A DNA stretch of 64,000 nucleotides from an uncultured Dysosmobacter sp. (GCA_934565855.1 CAKTIO010000002.1:372001-436000), one strand, 5' to 3'. Shown: positions 30,469-40,397, numbered from the stretch's first letter. Notes: a model not told the origin generated them from the sequence alone. Made by a program: numbers and translations.

Positions 30469-31803
30469 TCAGAACGATATCTTCATAAACAACGCCACAC
30501 CGCAGAGGATCACCGCAATGGGGACATATACATACCTCCCCACCGCATACCAGAAAGCTCCCCTTTTCCGCTTGCTGCCACAGTTTATCGCTGCCAGCAG
30601 ATCATCCTTTTTCATAATATAGAACCAGGAAACAGCCCCCAGCGTCGCGCCAATGGGAATGATATAAATAGAAATTACATCCATCCACGGTCCCCATTTG
30701 GAAATTGGCTCCATGCCGATCCCGCAACCCAGGCAAAGTACACACAAAATCAGCAGCACTGCTTTTCGACTGAGCTTCGGGAACTTGTGAAGCAGTGACT
30801 CCGCCACTGCTTCAAACATATTCTGCAGGGAACTGACCCCGGCAAAAATCATTGCCACATATAAAATCACGGCAAACAGCCGCCCCAACGGAATATCCTG
30901 CAATATAGTAGGCAGGGTGACAAACAGCAGTCCGGGACCCGCGCCGACATCCAGTCCGTAGGCAAAGCACGCCGGAATGATCACCAGTGCCGCAACCACC
31001 GCCGCAATGGTGTCAAACAGCGCCGTATGCCGTGCCACGCCGACCACATCCTCCTCTTTGGAAAGATACGCGCCATAGACGATCATACCGCTGCCTGTGA
31101 CGGACAGAGAGAAAAACGCCTGTCCCATTGCCCAGATCCAGATCATTGGGTCCCGCAGCCGCTCCCATTGGGGGGCAAACATGAACCGGTAGCCCTCCGC
31201 CACCCCCGGCAGCAGCGCCACCCGTACCGCCAAAATCAAAAAAATCAGGAAAAACAGCGGCATCATGACCCGGTTGGTCTTTTCAATACTGTGCGCCCCT
31301 AAAAACAGCGTCAGCAGCGTTCCAACCACCACAATCACATGGTAAGGCACCACGGAAAAGGGGTCTCCAGAAAACGCGGAAAACCATGCCGCCGTGTCTG
31401 TCGTCATCAGGATTCCCAGCAGAGAGTCCACCAACGCCTTCAGTACATATGTGACAATAATCGCATATCCAATCGCAATGCACAGGGAACCAGCCAGTGG
31501 GAGCCAGCCCAACCATCCGCCGATCCTGCCCATCCGCTCTCCCCTCGTGCGCCAGGCATTTTCATATGCACCTAAGGTGCCGGTTCCCGCGCGCCGCCCA
31601 ATGGCAAACTCTGTCGGAAGTCCCACATAGCTGAAGATCACCACAAACAGCAGATAAATCAGGAGAAAAGCCCCGCCGCCGTTGCTGCCCATTTTATTGG
31701 AAAATCCCCAAACGTTCGCCATTCCAACAGCGGACCCCACGGAAGCAAGGATAAAGCCCCACCGGCTTGCAAAACCCTTCGCATTCTGATGCTTCATTTC
31801 CAT
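30469..31803 (-). CDS. Sodium-dependent transporter (NSS/SNF family)
   Basis: 444-aa LeuT-fold symporter of amino acids or related solutes with Na+. The first helix carries the family signature: RWGFILASVGSAVGMANVWGFSNKMGSNGGGAFLLIYL, including the unwound Gly-Asn region that binds substrate and sodium. About eleven membrane helices follow, with the TM6-like stretch IWIWAMGQAFFSLSVTGSGMIVYGAYL. Bacterial members often have 11 helices. Start ATG at 31803 or 31797; the ribosome site is weak for both. Substrate cannot be predicted. Confidence 0.92.
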   Translation of the reverse strand: MEMKHQNAKGFASRWGFILASVGSAVGMANVWGFSNKMGSNGGGAFLLIYLLFVVIFSYVGLPTEFAIGRRAGTGTLGAYENAWRTRGERMGRIGGWLGWLPLAGSLCIAIGYAIIVTYVLKALVDSLLGILMTTDTAAWFSAFSGDPFSVVPYHVIVVVGTLLTLFLGAHSIEKTNRVMMPLFFLIFLILAVRVALLPGVAEGYRFMFAPQWERLRDPMIWIWAMGQAFFSLSVTGSGMIVYGAYLSKEEDVVGVARHTALFDTIAAVVAALVIIPACFAYGLDVGAGPGLLFVTLPTILQDIPLGRLFAVILYVAMIFAGVSSLQNMFEAVAESLLHKFPKLSRKAVLLILCVLCLGCGIGMEPISKWGPWMDVISIYIIPIGATLGAVSWFYIMKKDDLLAAINCGSKRKRGAFWYAVGRYVYVPIAVILCGVALFMKISF

Positions 31804-32085
31804 TCCGGCGCCACTTTTAAGTCATTCCTTGCGGCGCTTTTCCTTTCATCATTTCTCACACAGCAGAGGAAAAATATCCCATCACTTTTGTAAAAGTTTT
31901 CACACTTTTTTATTTTAAAGCTTTGCTGTGAGGAAGTCAAGCTCCGTCTTTGTCCTTCCTGGAAATACATTCGCTCTGTTCCCGCTTCCTTCTCCATTTT
32001 CTTCCTGTTTTCAGGACCTCCACTCTTGCGTGCTGCCATTTCCATTGCTAAAATAAGATGGAAATCACAGAAGGAGACCTATGCT

Positions 32086-32610
32086 ATGACCAAACAGGAA
32101 ACCTATGATTACCTTCACACCCACGGCGTGGCATTTGAAATCACAGAGCATCCCGCTGTTTACAACATGGCGGAATGTGCAGAGCTGGATCTACCCTATC
32201 CGGAGGATGATGCCAAGAACCTTTTCGTCCGGGATGATAAAAAGCGGAACTACTATTTAATCACTGTGCGCGGAGACAAGCGGGTGAATTTAAAAGACTT
32301 CCGCCGCGCGCACGGTACCCGTCCGCTGACCTTTGCTTCCCCGGATGAACTGCTGCAATTCTTAAAGCTGACACCTGGCTCTGTAACACCGTTGGGGCTT
32401 TTGAACGATCCTGACCACTCCGTACAGTTTTTTCTGGACGAGGAATTCCTGCTGCCGCCCGGACGCATCGGCGTACACCCAAACGACAACACCGCCACTG
32501 TCTGGCTGCACACAGAGGAGTTGCTGCGACTTTTAAAGGAATACGGGACCACTCTGGAACTGATTCGGCTGGAACCTCCCACTCAAGCAAAGGAGGACAC
32601 TCAGAAATGA
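32086..32610 (+). CDS. YbaK/ProX-type aminoacyl-tRNA deacylase
   Basis: 174-aa trans-editing enzyme that hydrolyses mischarged Ala- or Cys-tRNA-Pro. It has the family fold with DAKNLFVRDDKKRNYYLITVRGDKRVNLKDFRRAHGTRPLTFASPDEL, the conserved Lys (KNLF) and GxxTPLGLLND, ending with HPNDNTATVWLH. This is the PrdX/ProX subfamily often found alone in clostridia. ATG at 32086 follows AAGGAG; the upstream in-frame extension has no ribosome site. Overlaps the next gene by four bases. Confidence 0.92.
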   Translation: MTKQETYDYLHTHGVAFEITEHPAVYNMAECAELDLPYPEDDAKNLFVRDDKKRNYYLITVRGDKRVNLKDFRRAHGTRPLTFASPDELLQFLKLTPGSVTPLGLLNDPDHSVQFFLDEEFLLPPGRIGVHPNDNTATVWLHTEELLRLLKEYGTTLELIRLEPPTQAKEDTQK

Positions 32611-33077
32611 AGCTGGTGGTAAAAGCCTTTTCAGAACTGACAGCGGAGGAATTGTTTGAAATCTACCGACTGCGGGTATCCGTTTTTGTAGTTGAGCAGG
32701 CTTGCCCGTATCAGGAGGTAGACTGTGCCGATAAAAGCGCATATCACCTCTGGCTTCAAGACGAGGACGGTATACAGGCATATGCCCGTGTCCTTCCCCC
32801 AGGTGCCGTTTTTCCCGATGTCTCCATTGGTCGTGTCATTGCCGTAAAGCGGCGCTGCGGACTTGGCAGCCGAATCGTTTCCGCCGCCATTCATACTGCG
32901 GAGAAACAATTTTCCGCCCAACACATCACCATTGAGGCACAATCCTATGCAAAACCGCTGTACGAAAAGCTGGGGTTTGTGCAGACCTCCAAGGAATTTT
33001 TAGAGGACGGCATCCCTCATATTCAAATGACCCTCTCCCTGCCGCCCCACCATGATAGCTGCGCAGCAGTTGAATAA
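32607..33077 (+). CDS. ElaA-like GNAT N-acetyltransferase
   Basis: 156 aa. Begins with the ElaA pattern KAFSELTAEELFEIYRLRVSVFVVEQACPYQEVD, then HLWLQDEDGIQAYARVLP, and motif A of GNAT enzymes, IGRVIAVKRRCGLGSRIVSAAI, which binds acetyl-CoA. The C-terminal YEKLGFVQTSKEFLEDGIPHIQM is also typical. Translationally coupled to the deacylase gene. Substrate unknown. Confidence 0.9.
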   Translation: MKLVVKAFSELTAEELFEIYRLRVSVFVVEQACPYQEVDCADKSAYHLWLQDEDGIQAYARVLPPGAVFPDVSIGRVIAVKRRCGLGSRIVSAAIHTAEKQFSAQHITIEAQSYAKPLYEKLGFVQTSKEFLEDGIPHIQMTLSLPPHHDSCAAVE

Positions 33078-33098
33078 AAGAAAAGAAGGATATTAAAT

Positions 33099-34076
33099 AT
33101 GTGGTTCTGGCTGGCATTGACCGCTCTTTTATGCTGGAGCGGTTCGGATCTGTTCTCTAAAATTGGCTGTCGGGGAAGTGATCCCCATGCACACCTGAAA
33201 ATGGTCGTTGCCGTGGGGACCGTGATGGGATTGCATGCAGCTTACAACATCTTCGTTGGAGGAACGGTAGTCACCTGGCACATCCTGCTCATTTATCTTC
33301 CCGTGGCATTTTTGTATATCGCTTCCATGACGCTCGGTTACATTGGACTGCGGTATATTGAACTGTCCATCTCCTCCCCCATCTGCAACTCCTCCGGAGC
33401 GTTGGTCGCCGTGACCTGTTTTCTGACAGGTACACTGGATGATAGTATCCAGGGCACCATGCGGCTGGCTGTGATAGGTGCGGTAGCGCTGGTCTGCGCC
33501 GGCGTGATTGGCTTGGGCATCGTAGAATCCCGCGAGGATGATGACCTGCGCCGCGCACGTCAGGAAGCCTCCAACTACCATTACGCCAAATCCTGGCTGG
33601 CGCTCTGCCTCCCCGTAGCATACTGCCTTCTGGATGCCGCCGGCACCTTTGCAGACACCCGGGTTCTGAGCCGGCTCGCAGGCGAAGCGGAAGCCGCCGG
33701 AATGTTCTCCACTGCGGAAGAATGCGCCTCCTATGCCGCCTCCGTATCCAACTGCGCCTATGAGCTGACCTTCCTGTTCGCTGCCGTCTGCTGTCTGCTC
33801 TACCTGACCGTTATCCGGAGAGAGCACTTAACGCTTCGCGAAGATGGTCCGAAATACTTGGGCGCACTCTGTGAAACTGCCGGGCAGTTTGCTTATATCT
33901 TTGCTCTTTCCGACACCGCCCATGCCGCCATTGCCGCACCTATTATCTCTGCCTACTGCGTCGCTTCCGTCCTGTGGAGCCGTATTTTCCTGAAGGAAAA
34001 GCTATCCTGGAAGCACTATGCCATGATCGCACTGGTCGTCATTGGTATTATTCTGCTGGGTGTGTTCGATATCTGA
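33099..34076 (+). CDS. EamA/DMT-superfamily transporter
   Basis: 325-aa membrane protein with about ten helices in two repeat halves (TM1 WFWLALTALLCWSGSDLFSKIG; C-terminal repeat AIAAPIISAYCVASVLWSRIFLKEKLSWKHYAMIALVVIGIILLGVFDI), the DMT pattern. An unusually long polar loop (about 145-215) separates the halves. Substrate unknown. Its 3' end overlaps the convergent XRE gene by 29 bases. Confidence 0.85.
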   Translation: MWFWLALTALLCWSGSDLFSKIGCRGSDPHAHLKMVVAVGTVMGLHAAYNIFVGGTVVTWHILLIYLPVAFLYIASMTLGYIGLRYIELSISSPICNSSGALVAVTCFLTGTLDDSIQGTMRLAVIGAVALVCAGVIGLGIVESREDDDLRRARQEASNYHYAKSWLALCLPVAYCLLDAAGTFADTRVLSRLAGEAEAAGMFSTAEECASYAASVSNCAYELTFLFAAVCCLLYLTVIRREHLTLREDGPKYLGALCETAGQFAYIFALSDTAHAAIAAPIISAYCVASVLWSRIFLKEKLSWKHYAMIALVVIGIILLGVFDI

Positions 34077-34692
34077 CCAGAATCATATAATCCAGCAGAA
34101 TAGACAAGGCAGCATATACCACCCAGAAAAGCAAAAAACTGCCAATAGAATTTCCCAGCATGGGAAATGGCGAGAATATCCCCACATAGCCGTCTATCAG
34201 TCCGCTTAAAAAATTGAACCCGCAGGACATCGGCAGAAATAACAATAGCCATACATTCGGCAGCAGGAAGGCTCTTCGTGCCTCCTGCTGCTTTTTTGTA
34301 TCCAGACGCTGTCCCATCAAATAGATTCCGCTTCCCACAAGCAGCAGGATCCATCCCGCACCTGTTGCCAGCGGCGTCTGCCACTCCATCCACATAACAA
34401 TGGACGCAACCAAACCGATGATATTTACCAGTGTGCCGACGGTAGCAAATACCACCGCGTTCCATCTCCTATCCCCTTCCTGCGTTGGCTCTACACCCTT
34501 CAAAAGATAGTCCGTAGTCGTCTCAAAGCAGTTACTCAGCAAAATGATTTTCTCTACATCCGGCATACTCTGTCCACTCTCCCATTTGGAAACCGCCTGT
34601 CTGGACACGCCGATCCTCTCTGCAAGCTCCTCCTGCGAAAGTCCCTGTCTTTTTCTCAGATTCTGAATCCGTTCCGCAATCATCTGGTCCAT
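34048..34692 (-). CDS. XRE-family regulator with membrane domain
   Basis: 214 aa. The N-terminal HTH_3 domain (about 5-60) is IQNLRKRQGLSQEELAERIGVSRQAVSKWESGQSMPDVEKII. It is followed by four hydrophobic helices (about 78-210), so this is a membrane-tethered DNA-binding protein, a common firmicute type of unknown signal. ATG at 34692 follows GGAGGGAG. Convergent with the EamA gene. Confidence 0.88.
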   Translation of the reverse strand: MDQMIAERIQNLRKRQGLSQEELAERIGVSRQAVSKWESGQSMPDVEKIILLSNCFETTTDYLLKGVEPTQEGDRRWNAVVFATVGTLVNIIGLVASIVMWMEWQTPLATGAGWILLLVGSGIYLMGQRLDTKKQQEARRAFLLPNVWLLLFLPMSCGFNFLSGLIDGYVGIFSPFPMLGNSIGSFLLFWVVYAALSILLDYMILVRYRTHPAE

Positions 34693-34900
34693 GATGCTCC
34701 CTCCTCTGTTGGAATATCCTTATCTTATCAGACTATACGCCTGTCATACCACCATGTCTGCCTGCCGATTTCGCAACCAGCCGTTGCATAGTCCCCTGAA
34801 ATGAGGATTTTTTCTATTTTAGCAGGGATTTTCTTTTCCGTCCAGAAAATACACGGCAAGTCTCATTCCCATACAAATTACATGTTATATGGAATATAGT

Positions 34901-34937
34901 CAGGCAGGCTACCGGAGATTTTCCGGCAGCCTGCCTG
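34901..34937. terminator. Terminator after the SLH/cadherin-like gene
   Basis: CAGGCAGGCTACCGGA pairs with TTCCGGCAGCCTGCCTG (one mismatch), loop GATT. It follows the minus-strand gene ending at 34954. Confidence 0.75.
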
Positions 34938-34953
34938 TGCTTTATCTTATGCT

Positions 34954-35949
34954 TTATCCGGTCAGCCAATCCAATGGACCGCGCCGTTCACTTTTCAGCA
35001 AATCCTGCGCCGCCACCAGCATCTGTGCCGCTGCTGCCCGCGTTACCGGATTTTCCAGCGTACTGCTGCCAAAGCTGCCAGCCGCCAGAACCTGCTCTGC
35101 CTCCATGTTCCCAACAGCCTGTGCTGCCCAGGATGGAACAGCCTCCCGGTCAGTATACCAGCTCTTCAAATCCACATCCCGCACAGATAGCACCCGGTCC
35201 AAAACGGAAGCTGCTTCATTATATGTGATGGGATCCTCTCCACGAAAGGCGATTCCATCTGCTGTTTCACTTCCCTGCACAACCCCGCTGGAAAGTCCCG
35301 CAGATGCATATGCCTTCGCCCACACCGGAATGCTGCTGTCATCACAGAACCCGGTCATAGTAACCGCCATGGCAGCTACACCGGCAGCTTCCATCGTCAT
35401 TGCCAAAAATTCGCTTCGTGAAACCGTTCGGTCCGGTTCAAAGAAAAACTTTTCTCCGATCCTGCAGCCTGTAAAGATTCCCGTCTCCGCCAGTTGCTGC
35501 GCCGCAGCCGCAGCCGGATTCTCTTCCATGTCCGAATACGTTACATCGCTTTTCACCTTGCTGATGGTCACAGTTACCGTTGCCGGAGCGGATTCGTTCC
35601 CCTCTGTGTCGATGGCAACATAGGTAAAGCTGTCCGTTCCTGTCTTTCCATTCAACGGAGTATAAGTGAAATTCGCACCATCAATCTCAACGGAACCACG
35701 CTTTGGTTCCTGCTTCAGCGCATAGGTCACATCGTCCCCTTCATAATCCGTAGACAAGAATTGTGTTCTGTACGGAATATTTTTGTAGGTGTGAATTTCC
35801 AGCTCCCTTGCGACTGGTGCACCGTCTGCAGGTACTGCCGCCGCTTCTGTTTCACGGGCTGAAAACAGCGCTGCCGCCGGTGTTGCCATCAGCATTGCCG
35901 CAGTCAGCACCGCCGCTGCATACCGACGTTTTTGAAGTCTCTTCTGCAT
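34954..35949 (-). CDS. Secreted Ig/cadherin-like and SLH-domain protein
   Basis: 331 aa: signal peptide (1-28, ending TPAAA), a tandem-repeat-type beta sandwich (about 45-130) with GSVEIDGANFTYTPLNGKTGTDSFTYVAIDTEGNESAPATVTVTI, the cadherin-like/Big_9 signature, then SLH-type repeats (about 135-325; RTVSRSEFLAMTMEAAG, ITYNEAASVLDRVL, VTRAAAAQMLVAAQDLL). The SLH repeats are divergent. Likely cell-surface; ligand unknown. Monocistronic. Confidence 0.85.
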   Translation of the reverse strand: MQKRLQKRRYAAAVLTAAMLMATPAAALFSARETEAAAVPADGAPVARELEIHTYKNIPYRTQFLSTDYEGDDVTYALKQEPKRGSVEIDGANFTYTPLNGKTGTDSFTYVAIDTEGNESAPATVTVTISKVKSDVTYSDMEENPAAAAAQQLAETGIFTGCRIGEKFFFEPDRTVSRSEFLAMTMEAAGVAAMAVTMTGFCDDSSIPVWAKAYASAGLSSGVVQGSETADGIAFRGEDPITYNEAASVLDRVLSVRDVDLKSWYTDREAVPSWAAQAVGNMEAEQVLAAGSFGSSTLENPVTRAAAAQMLVAAQDLLKSERRGPLDWLTG

Positions 35950-36018
35950 GATAGACCCCTCCCCTGTTCTTGATTCCAGAGGTAGTCTGCGCAGATTTCC
36001 GTCTGCTATGCAGTTGTT

Positions 36019-37191
36019 TTAACGGTATCCTCTTACAGAAGTGGACAACGCCCGTTTCTTAATGCCGGATATGATGCCCATAGCAGTATACAGCGTCACA
36101 ATAGAGGAACCGCCGTAGCTGAAAAACGGCAGAGTCAGTCCAATGACCGGCATGATAAACAGGCACATTCCCACATTTTCAATGATCTGAAAAATCAGCA
36201 TGCCTGCCATTCCGACGCACACATACTCCGACAACGGCGTTTTTGCGTGATGGGCTATTTGCAGGCAGCGAAACACAATGGCAAACAACAGCGCAAGAAT
36301 CACCAAGCAGCCTATGAAGCCCAGCTCTTCTCCCGCCACAGCAAAAATGAAGTCCGTGTGCCGCTCCGGCAGAGAGGTAGATGCCGCACTCTGCGTCTGT
36401 GTACCATGAAACAATCCCTGCCCCCACCAGCCGCCGGACCCAAGTGCCAGCAATCCGCGCGTTTGCTGCCAGCCAGCGCCAAGCGGCTGGTAGCTATGGT
36501 CCGCGATTGCCCGGAAGCGGTCCAGCATATAGGAGGGAATCTTTCCGATTTTATAGACCAGATAGATCATACCGCCGCCGCCAATGACTCCCACCGCAAA
36601 CCAGCGCCATGCAACTCCTGCCGCCAGTGCCATGCAGATAAACACAAACACATAGACCAGCGCACTACCCATATCGCTGGAGATCACATAAATCAGCCCC
36701 ACCATAAACAGCAGATGCGCTGTTGGAGGGAATACGGAACGAAAGCTCTTCAGTTCCCGCCGTTCGTTTCCGATCCATTCCAGCTGCTTTGCCAGCAGCA
36801 AAATAAATGTGATTTTTACGATTTCCGCCGGCTGGATGGATACCGGCACCCCGGGAAACTTCAGCCAGGCACGGTTGCCCGTATTATCCGCCACGCCAAA
36901 CGGCGTACGGAGCAGACAGATAAATCCCACATTAAAGACGCAGATCCACTTCCACTTCCGAACCAGGACCTCTACGTCGATCATAGTCATCAAAACATAC
37001 ATACAGATTCCCAGCAGCAGTGCCACTCCCTGTACGCTCAAATACCGCAGGGAGCTGCTCATCCCCCGGTAATGGGTGGCACTGGCAATCAGTACCATCC
37101 CATACAATGTCGATATCAGACACAATCCCAACAGCAGCATATCTGCCTGCTGAAAAAATTCTGAGGTTGTATTTTTCAGACGGTTGAGCAT
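36019..37191 (-). CDS. rodA: SEDS-family peptidoglycan polymerase, RodA type
   Basis: 390 aa with ten membrane helices. RodA-type residues are visible: NRAWLKFPGVPVSIQPAEIVKITFILLLA, SSDMGSALVY (catalytic Asp loop), GSGGWWGQGLFHGTQTQ and LPERHTDFIFAVAGEELGFIG, then PFFSYGGSSIVTLY. It polymerises lipid II glycan strands with a class B PBP for wall elongation. ATG at 37191 chosen because GGAGGAG precedes it; the upstream ATG at 37209 overlaps that site. SpoVE or FtsW identity is less likely from the RHTDFIF pattern. Confidence 0.9.
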   Translation of the reverse strand: MLNRLKNTTSEFFQQADMLLLGLCLISTLYGMVLIASATHYRGMSSSLRYLSVQGVALLLGICMYVLMTMIDVEVLVRKWKWICVFNVGFICLLRTPFGVADNTGNRAWLKFPGVPVSIQPAEIVKITFILLLAKQLEWIGNERRELKSFRSVFPPTAHLLFMVGLIYVISSDMGSALVYVFVFICMALAAGVAWRWFAVGVIGGGGMIYLVYKIGKIPSYMLDRFRAIADHSYQPLGAGWQQTRGLLALGSGGWWGQGLFHGTQTQSAASTSLPERHTDFIFAVAGEELGFIGCLVILALLFAIVFRCLQIAHHAKTPLSEYVCVGMAGMLIFQIIENVGMCLFIMPVIGLTLPFFSYGGSSIVTLYTAMGIISGIKKRALSTSVRGYR

Positions 37192-37609
37192 GCGTTCGCT
37201 CCTCCACATTTGAATTTTCGGAATGCAGGAAATTTTCCTGTCAGTCGTGATTTAGTATAACACAGAGGATTTTTTCTGTAAACCAGACAAGAACCATCCT
37301 ATAAAAAACAATTTCTGCTGTGAAACAGTTTCTTGCATTCCCTATCGTTCCAGCGGTTGAAAACGAAATTACCGGAGAAAATGAATGTTGTATTCCATAT
37401 CATTTTTTTCAAATCATCAGTATTTGCTTTACCTTCGCTGCAAGCTTTATAAATAATGTATAAAATTTCTCCCCATTTCATCCGCTTTTTCATTTATATT
37501 TTCCATTTGATTTAAGTTGAAATATTTTTAAAATCGTATAATATGGTATTGTAAACTATATTTAAAAATTATAGATATTAAATATTTTTGTACGTCAAAG
37601 GAGCGGTTT
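37192..37609. other. AT-rich intergenic stretch
   Basis: About 420 bases, much more AT-rich than the surroundings. It contains a possible promoter for the first HlyIII gene (TTGAAA at 37517-37522, 16-bp spacer, TAATAT at 37539-37544). A 64-codon minus frame (37299-37493) lacks a ribosome site. Nothing else is clear. Confidence 0.5.
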
Positions 37610-38269
37610 ATGAAAGCTTTCTTTTCCAAAGCTCAGGATCCCGTCAGCTGCGGTACTCACACATATGGGGCAGTCGCAGCTCTGACAGGCGGATTTCTGA
37701 TGCTGATCCGTGCCGTTTTCTGCCACGCCTCCATGTTGGCGCTGGCAGGTGCCATGTGCTTCTGCCTGTCCACCTTAGCGCTGTATTCTGCCAGCGCTGT
37801 TTACCACTTCTATCCTGGAAATGTGATGACTGGCGGCGTCAAGCGCCTGCTGCGGAAAATGGACCACAGCATGATCTACGTTATGATCGCAGGCAGCTAC
37901 ACCCCCTTTGCCATCGTCCTGCTCCCTCAGCCAAAAGGACTTCACTTCTGCATGGTTCTGTGGGGCATTGCACTGGTGGGAATTCTGGCAAAAATGCTCT
38001 GGCTGAACGCCCCCAGAATTCTCTCCACAGCGATCTACCTCATGATGGGGTGGGCAATCCTATTCGTGGCAAAGGATTTTTCCGCAGTGGGACAGCTCTG
38101 CCTGACCTGGATCGCCTTAGGCGGCATTTGCTACTCCGTGGGCGCGGTGTTCTACGCCATCAAAAAGCCCAATACCTCTCCCCGCTGGACCTTTCATGAA
38201 TGGTTTCACCTGTTGATTTTGGCGGGGTCCCTGTTTCATTATATCGCTGTCTTTTTCTATGTTTTGTAA
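37610..38269 (+). CDS. Hemolysin III / PAQR-family membrane protein (copy 1)
   Basis: 219 aa, seven predicted helices. HlyIII signature residues: SCGTHTYGAVAALTGGFLML, SASAVYHFYPG, RKMDHSMIYVMIAGSYTPF and the C-terminal HEWFHLLILAGSLFHYIAVFFYVL, giving the conserved His/Asp metal-site residues. The family is implicated in membrane integrity or hydrolase activity rather than proven haemolysis. ATG after AAAGGAGCGG. Followed 11 bases later by a paralogue. Confidence 0.92.
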   Translation: MKAFFSKAQDPVSCGTHTYGAVAALTGGFLMLIRAVFCHASMLALAGAMCFCLSTLALYSASAVYHFYPGNVMTGGVKRLLRKMDHSMIYVMIAGSYTPFAIVLLPQPKGLHFCMVLWGIALVGILAKMLWLNAPRILSTAIYLMMGWAILFVAKDFSAVGQLCLTWIALGGICYSVGAVFYAIKKPNTSPRWTFHEWFHLLILAGSLFHYIAVFFYVL

Positions 38270-38280
38270 GGAGCATTGCT

Positions 38281-38994
38281 ATGGAAGGAATTATCCGTCA
38301 AACACAAAGAAACATTTCCTGGGACCGGGCGGCACGCAAAGCGCTGATCTCCGCCAGAAATGAACCGCCCCGCCTGACTGTGCAGGAGGAGGTCATCAAC
38401 GCCGTAACACACGGGTTTGGCGCACTGCTGGCAGCGGCAGCATTGGTCCTACTGCTGGTTCAGTCGAATACTCCCGCTAAAATCACCGCTTCCTGCTTTT
38501 ACGGAATCAGTCTCTTTCTCATGATGCTGATGAGCTGCCTGTATCACGCCATGCCGGCAGGCTCACAAGCCAAACGTGTTTTGCGCCGGTTTGACTACTC
38601 CTCCATCTACCTTTTGATTGGCGGGACATTTGCTCCCATTCTGCTGGTATTTCTGGGGGGAAGGCTTGGTGTCATCGTGTTCTGCATCCAGTGGGCAGTC
38701 ATTTTCACCGGCATTCTTTTGATCGCCATTTTCGGTCCCGGGCGCTGGCGTCCGCTACACTACACCCTGTATTTTCTGATTGGATGGAGTGGACTGACGC
38801 TGGTTCCCACGTTTTACCACAACGCCCGTCCCCTGCTCTGGCTGATTCTGCTGGGCGGACTTGCCTACACTCTCGGCATGATCCCCTTTGCCAGAAAAAA
38901 GGCATATAACCACTGCATCTGGCATGTATTTGTACTGGCTGGTGCGGCATTGCAGTGGATTGGGATCTACACGCAGATCTATCTGGCTCATTGA
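38281..38994 (+). CDS. Hemolysin III / PAQR-family membrane protein (copy 2)
   Basis: 237 aa. Begins with a soluble N-terminus (about 35 residues) and then the same family pattern: EEVINAVTHGFGALLAAAALVLL, MSCLYHAMP, RRFDYSSIYLLIGGTFAPILL, HCIWHVFVLAGAALQWIGIY. ATG at 38281 follows AAGGAG. Tandem with copy 1 but clearly diverged, so the pair is old; a heteromeric or divided role is possible but unproven. Confidence 0.92.
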   Translation: MEGIIRQTQRNISWDRAARKALISARNEPPRLTVQEEVINAVTHGFGALLAAAALVLLLVQSNTPAKITASCFYGISLFLMMLMSCLYHAMPAGSQAKRVLRRFDYSSIYLLIGGTFAPILLVFLGGRLGVIVFCIQWAVIFTGILLIAIFGPGRWRPLHYTLYFLIGWSGLTLVPTFYHNARPLLWLILLGGLAYTLGMIPFARKKAYNHCIWHVFVLAGAALQWIGIYTQIYLAH

Positions 38995-38999
38995 AAAAA

Positions 39000-39023
39000 G
39001 TCCGGCTGGAAAACCAGCCGGAC
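39000..39023. terminator. Bidirectional terminator between HlyIII and upp
   Basis: Perfect 10-bp stem GTCCGGCTGG/CCAGCCGGAC, AAAA loop, with A-run before and CTTTCT after. Confidence 0.85.
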
Positions 39024-39051
39024 CTTTCTATGCGGATATTTCACTCAAAGC

Positions 39052-39684
39052 TTACTTTGTACCGAAAATTCGGTCGCCAGCGTCGCCCAAGCCGGGAACA
39101 ATGTAGCCATGGTCATTCAGGCACTGATCTACGCAGGCAATATACATCTCCACATCGGGGTGCTCCTTCTGCACACGCTCGATTCCCTCGGGTGCGGCAA
39201 GAATGTTCATCATCTTGATGTGCTTGCAGCCGTATTCCTTCATGAACTGAATAGCGGCACAGGCGGAGCCGCCGGTCGCCAGCATGGGATCTACGATCAA
39301 AATATCCCGGTCCGCGATGTCAGCGGGCATCTTGCAGTAATATTTCACGGGAGCCAGGGTTTCCGGATCCCGGTACAGTCCGATATGACCCACACGGGCG
39401 GCGGGAACCATTTTCAACACACCGTCTACCATGCCCAGACCTGCCCGAAGAATAGGTACAATCGCAATTTTCTTACCCGCGATCATCTGGAACGTACCGG
39501 TTGCCACAGGTGTTTTTACCTCCACATCCTGAAGAGGCAGGTCGCGGGTGGCTTCATATGCCATCAGCATGGCAATTTCAGAGACGATCTCCCGGAAATC
39601 CTTGGTACTGGTCTCCTCATTCCGGAGGATGGTAAGCTTGTGCTGCAGCATGGGGTGGTTCAAAATATGCACTTTCTCGTTCAT
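39052..39684 (-). CDS. upp: Uracil phosphoribosyltransferase
   Basis: Salvages uracil with PRPP to UMP. 210 aa; family blocks [45 protein letters not shown], the PRPP loop [14 protein letters not shown] and the uracil-binding C-terminus [20 protein letters not shown] at 39684 after AAAGGAG; the stop of tsaB overlaps this start by four bases. Last gene of tsaE-tsaB-upp. Confidence 0.97.
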   Translation of the reverse strand: MNEKVHILNHPMLQHKLTILRNEETSTKDFREIVSEIAMLMAYEATRDLPLQDVEVKTPVATGTFQMIAGKKIAIVPILRAGLGMVDGVLKMVPAARVGHIGLYRDPETLAPVKYYCKMPADIADRDILIVDPMLATGGSACAAIQFMKEYGCKHIKMMNILAAPEGIERVQKEHPDVEMYIACVDQCLNDHGYIVPGLGDAGDRIFGTK

Positions 39685-40397
39685 TTTGACAGCTCCTTTT
39701 GTGTTGTTGGTTGGTTTTTCAACCGGTCCGCCTGCGCCTGCCGCAGATAAACCGGCGCCAAATTCTGAGCGGAACACGCCTTACCCTCCCGCATCAGCCG
39801 TTCTGCCGCCAGCGCAACGGTCACAGCGCTCTGCTGAACCAGATGCGGCGGAGCCATGATACAGGGAATATTTTGCTCTGACAAATAATTATAGCACAGC
39901 AGCGCACCATCGCCAACAATTATTTTCCGCTGGGAAAAGCTTTCCAATTCCCGGCTCAAATCCGCCAGCGCAATGGGACGGTCCTCTGTCAGACGGGTCA
40001 GCTGTCCGTTTTCAGCGGAAAACACCGCATTGTAGATCTGCTGCCGCCGGGCATCCATCGAGCAGACGATCAGCCCGTCCATGCAGGCGGCGCCAGTTGC
40101 CATCGCCTCCAGCGTGGAAACGCCTACCGCGGGCTTTCCCGCAGCAAACGCCAGCCCCTTGGCAGCGGCGATCCCAATGCGGATGCCTGTAAAGGAGCCG
40201 GGACCACAGGCAACGGCAATGGCATCACAGCCATCTACTGTCAACTCCGCGTTTTTCAGCATCGCCTCTACCATAGGCATCAGCGTCCGGCTGTGCGTCA
40301 AGCCGGTGGATTGAAAGGCGGAGGCTATGATGCTGCCATCACTGCTGACAGCGGCGGAGCATGCCTTCGCAGAGGTTTCAAGCGCTAAAATTTTCAT
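39681..40397 (-). CDS. tsaB: tRNA t6A biosynthesis protein TsaB
   Basis: Partner of TsaD and TsaE in making N6-threonylcarbamoyladenosine at tRNA position 37. 238 aa, ASKHA fold: [61 protein letters not shown] at 40397 after AGGAGG; the longer N-terminal frame overlaps tsaE. tsaD is not adjacent in this window. Confidence 0.95.
   Translation of the reverse strand: MKILALETSAKACSAAVSSDGSIIASAFQSTGLTHSRTLMPMVEAMLKNAELTVDGCDAIAVACGPGSFTGIRIGIAAAKGLAFAAGKPAVGVSTLEAMATGAACMDGLIVCSMDARRQQIYNAVFSAENGQLTRLTEDRPIALADLSRELESFSQRKIIVGDGALLCYNYLSEQNIPCIMAPPHLVQQSAVTVALAAERLMREGKACSAQNLAPVYLRQAQADRLKNQPTTQKELSK

Noticed and set aside
37299..37493. 64-codon minus frame in the AT-rich gap before the HlyIII genes
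   Set aside because: No Shine-Dalgarno sequence, no promoter and no recognisable domain; kept only as part of the gap description.
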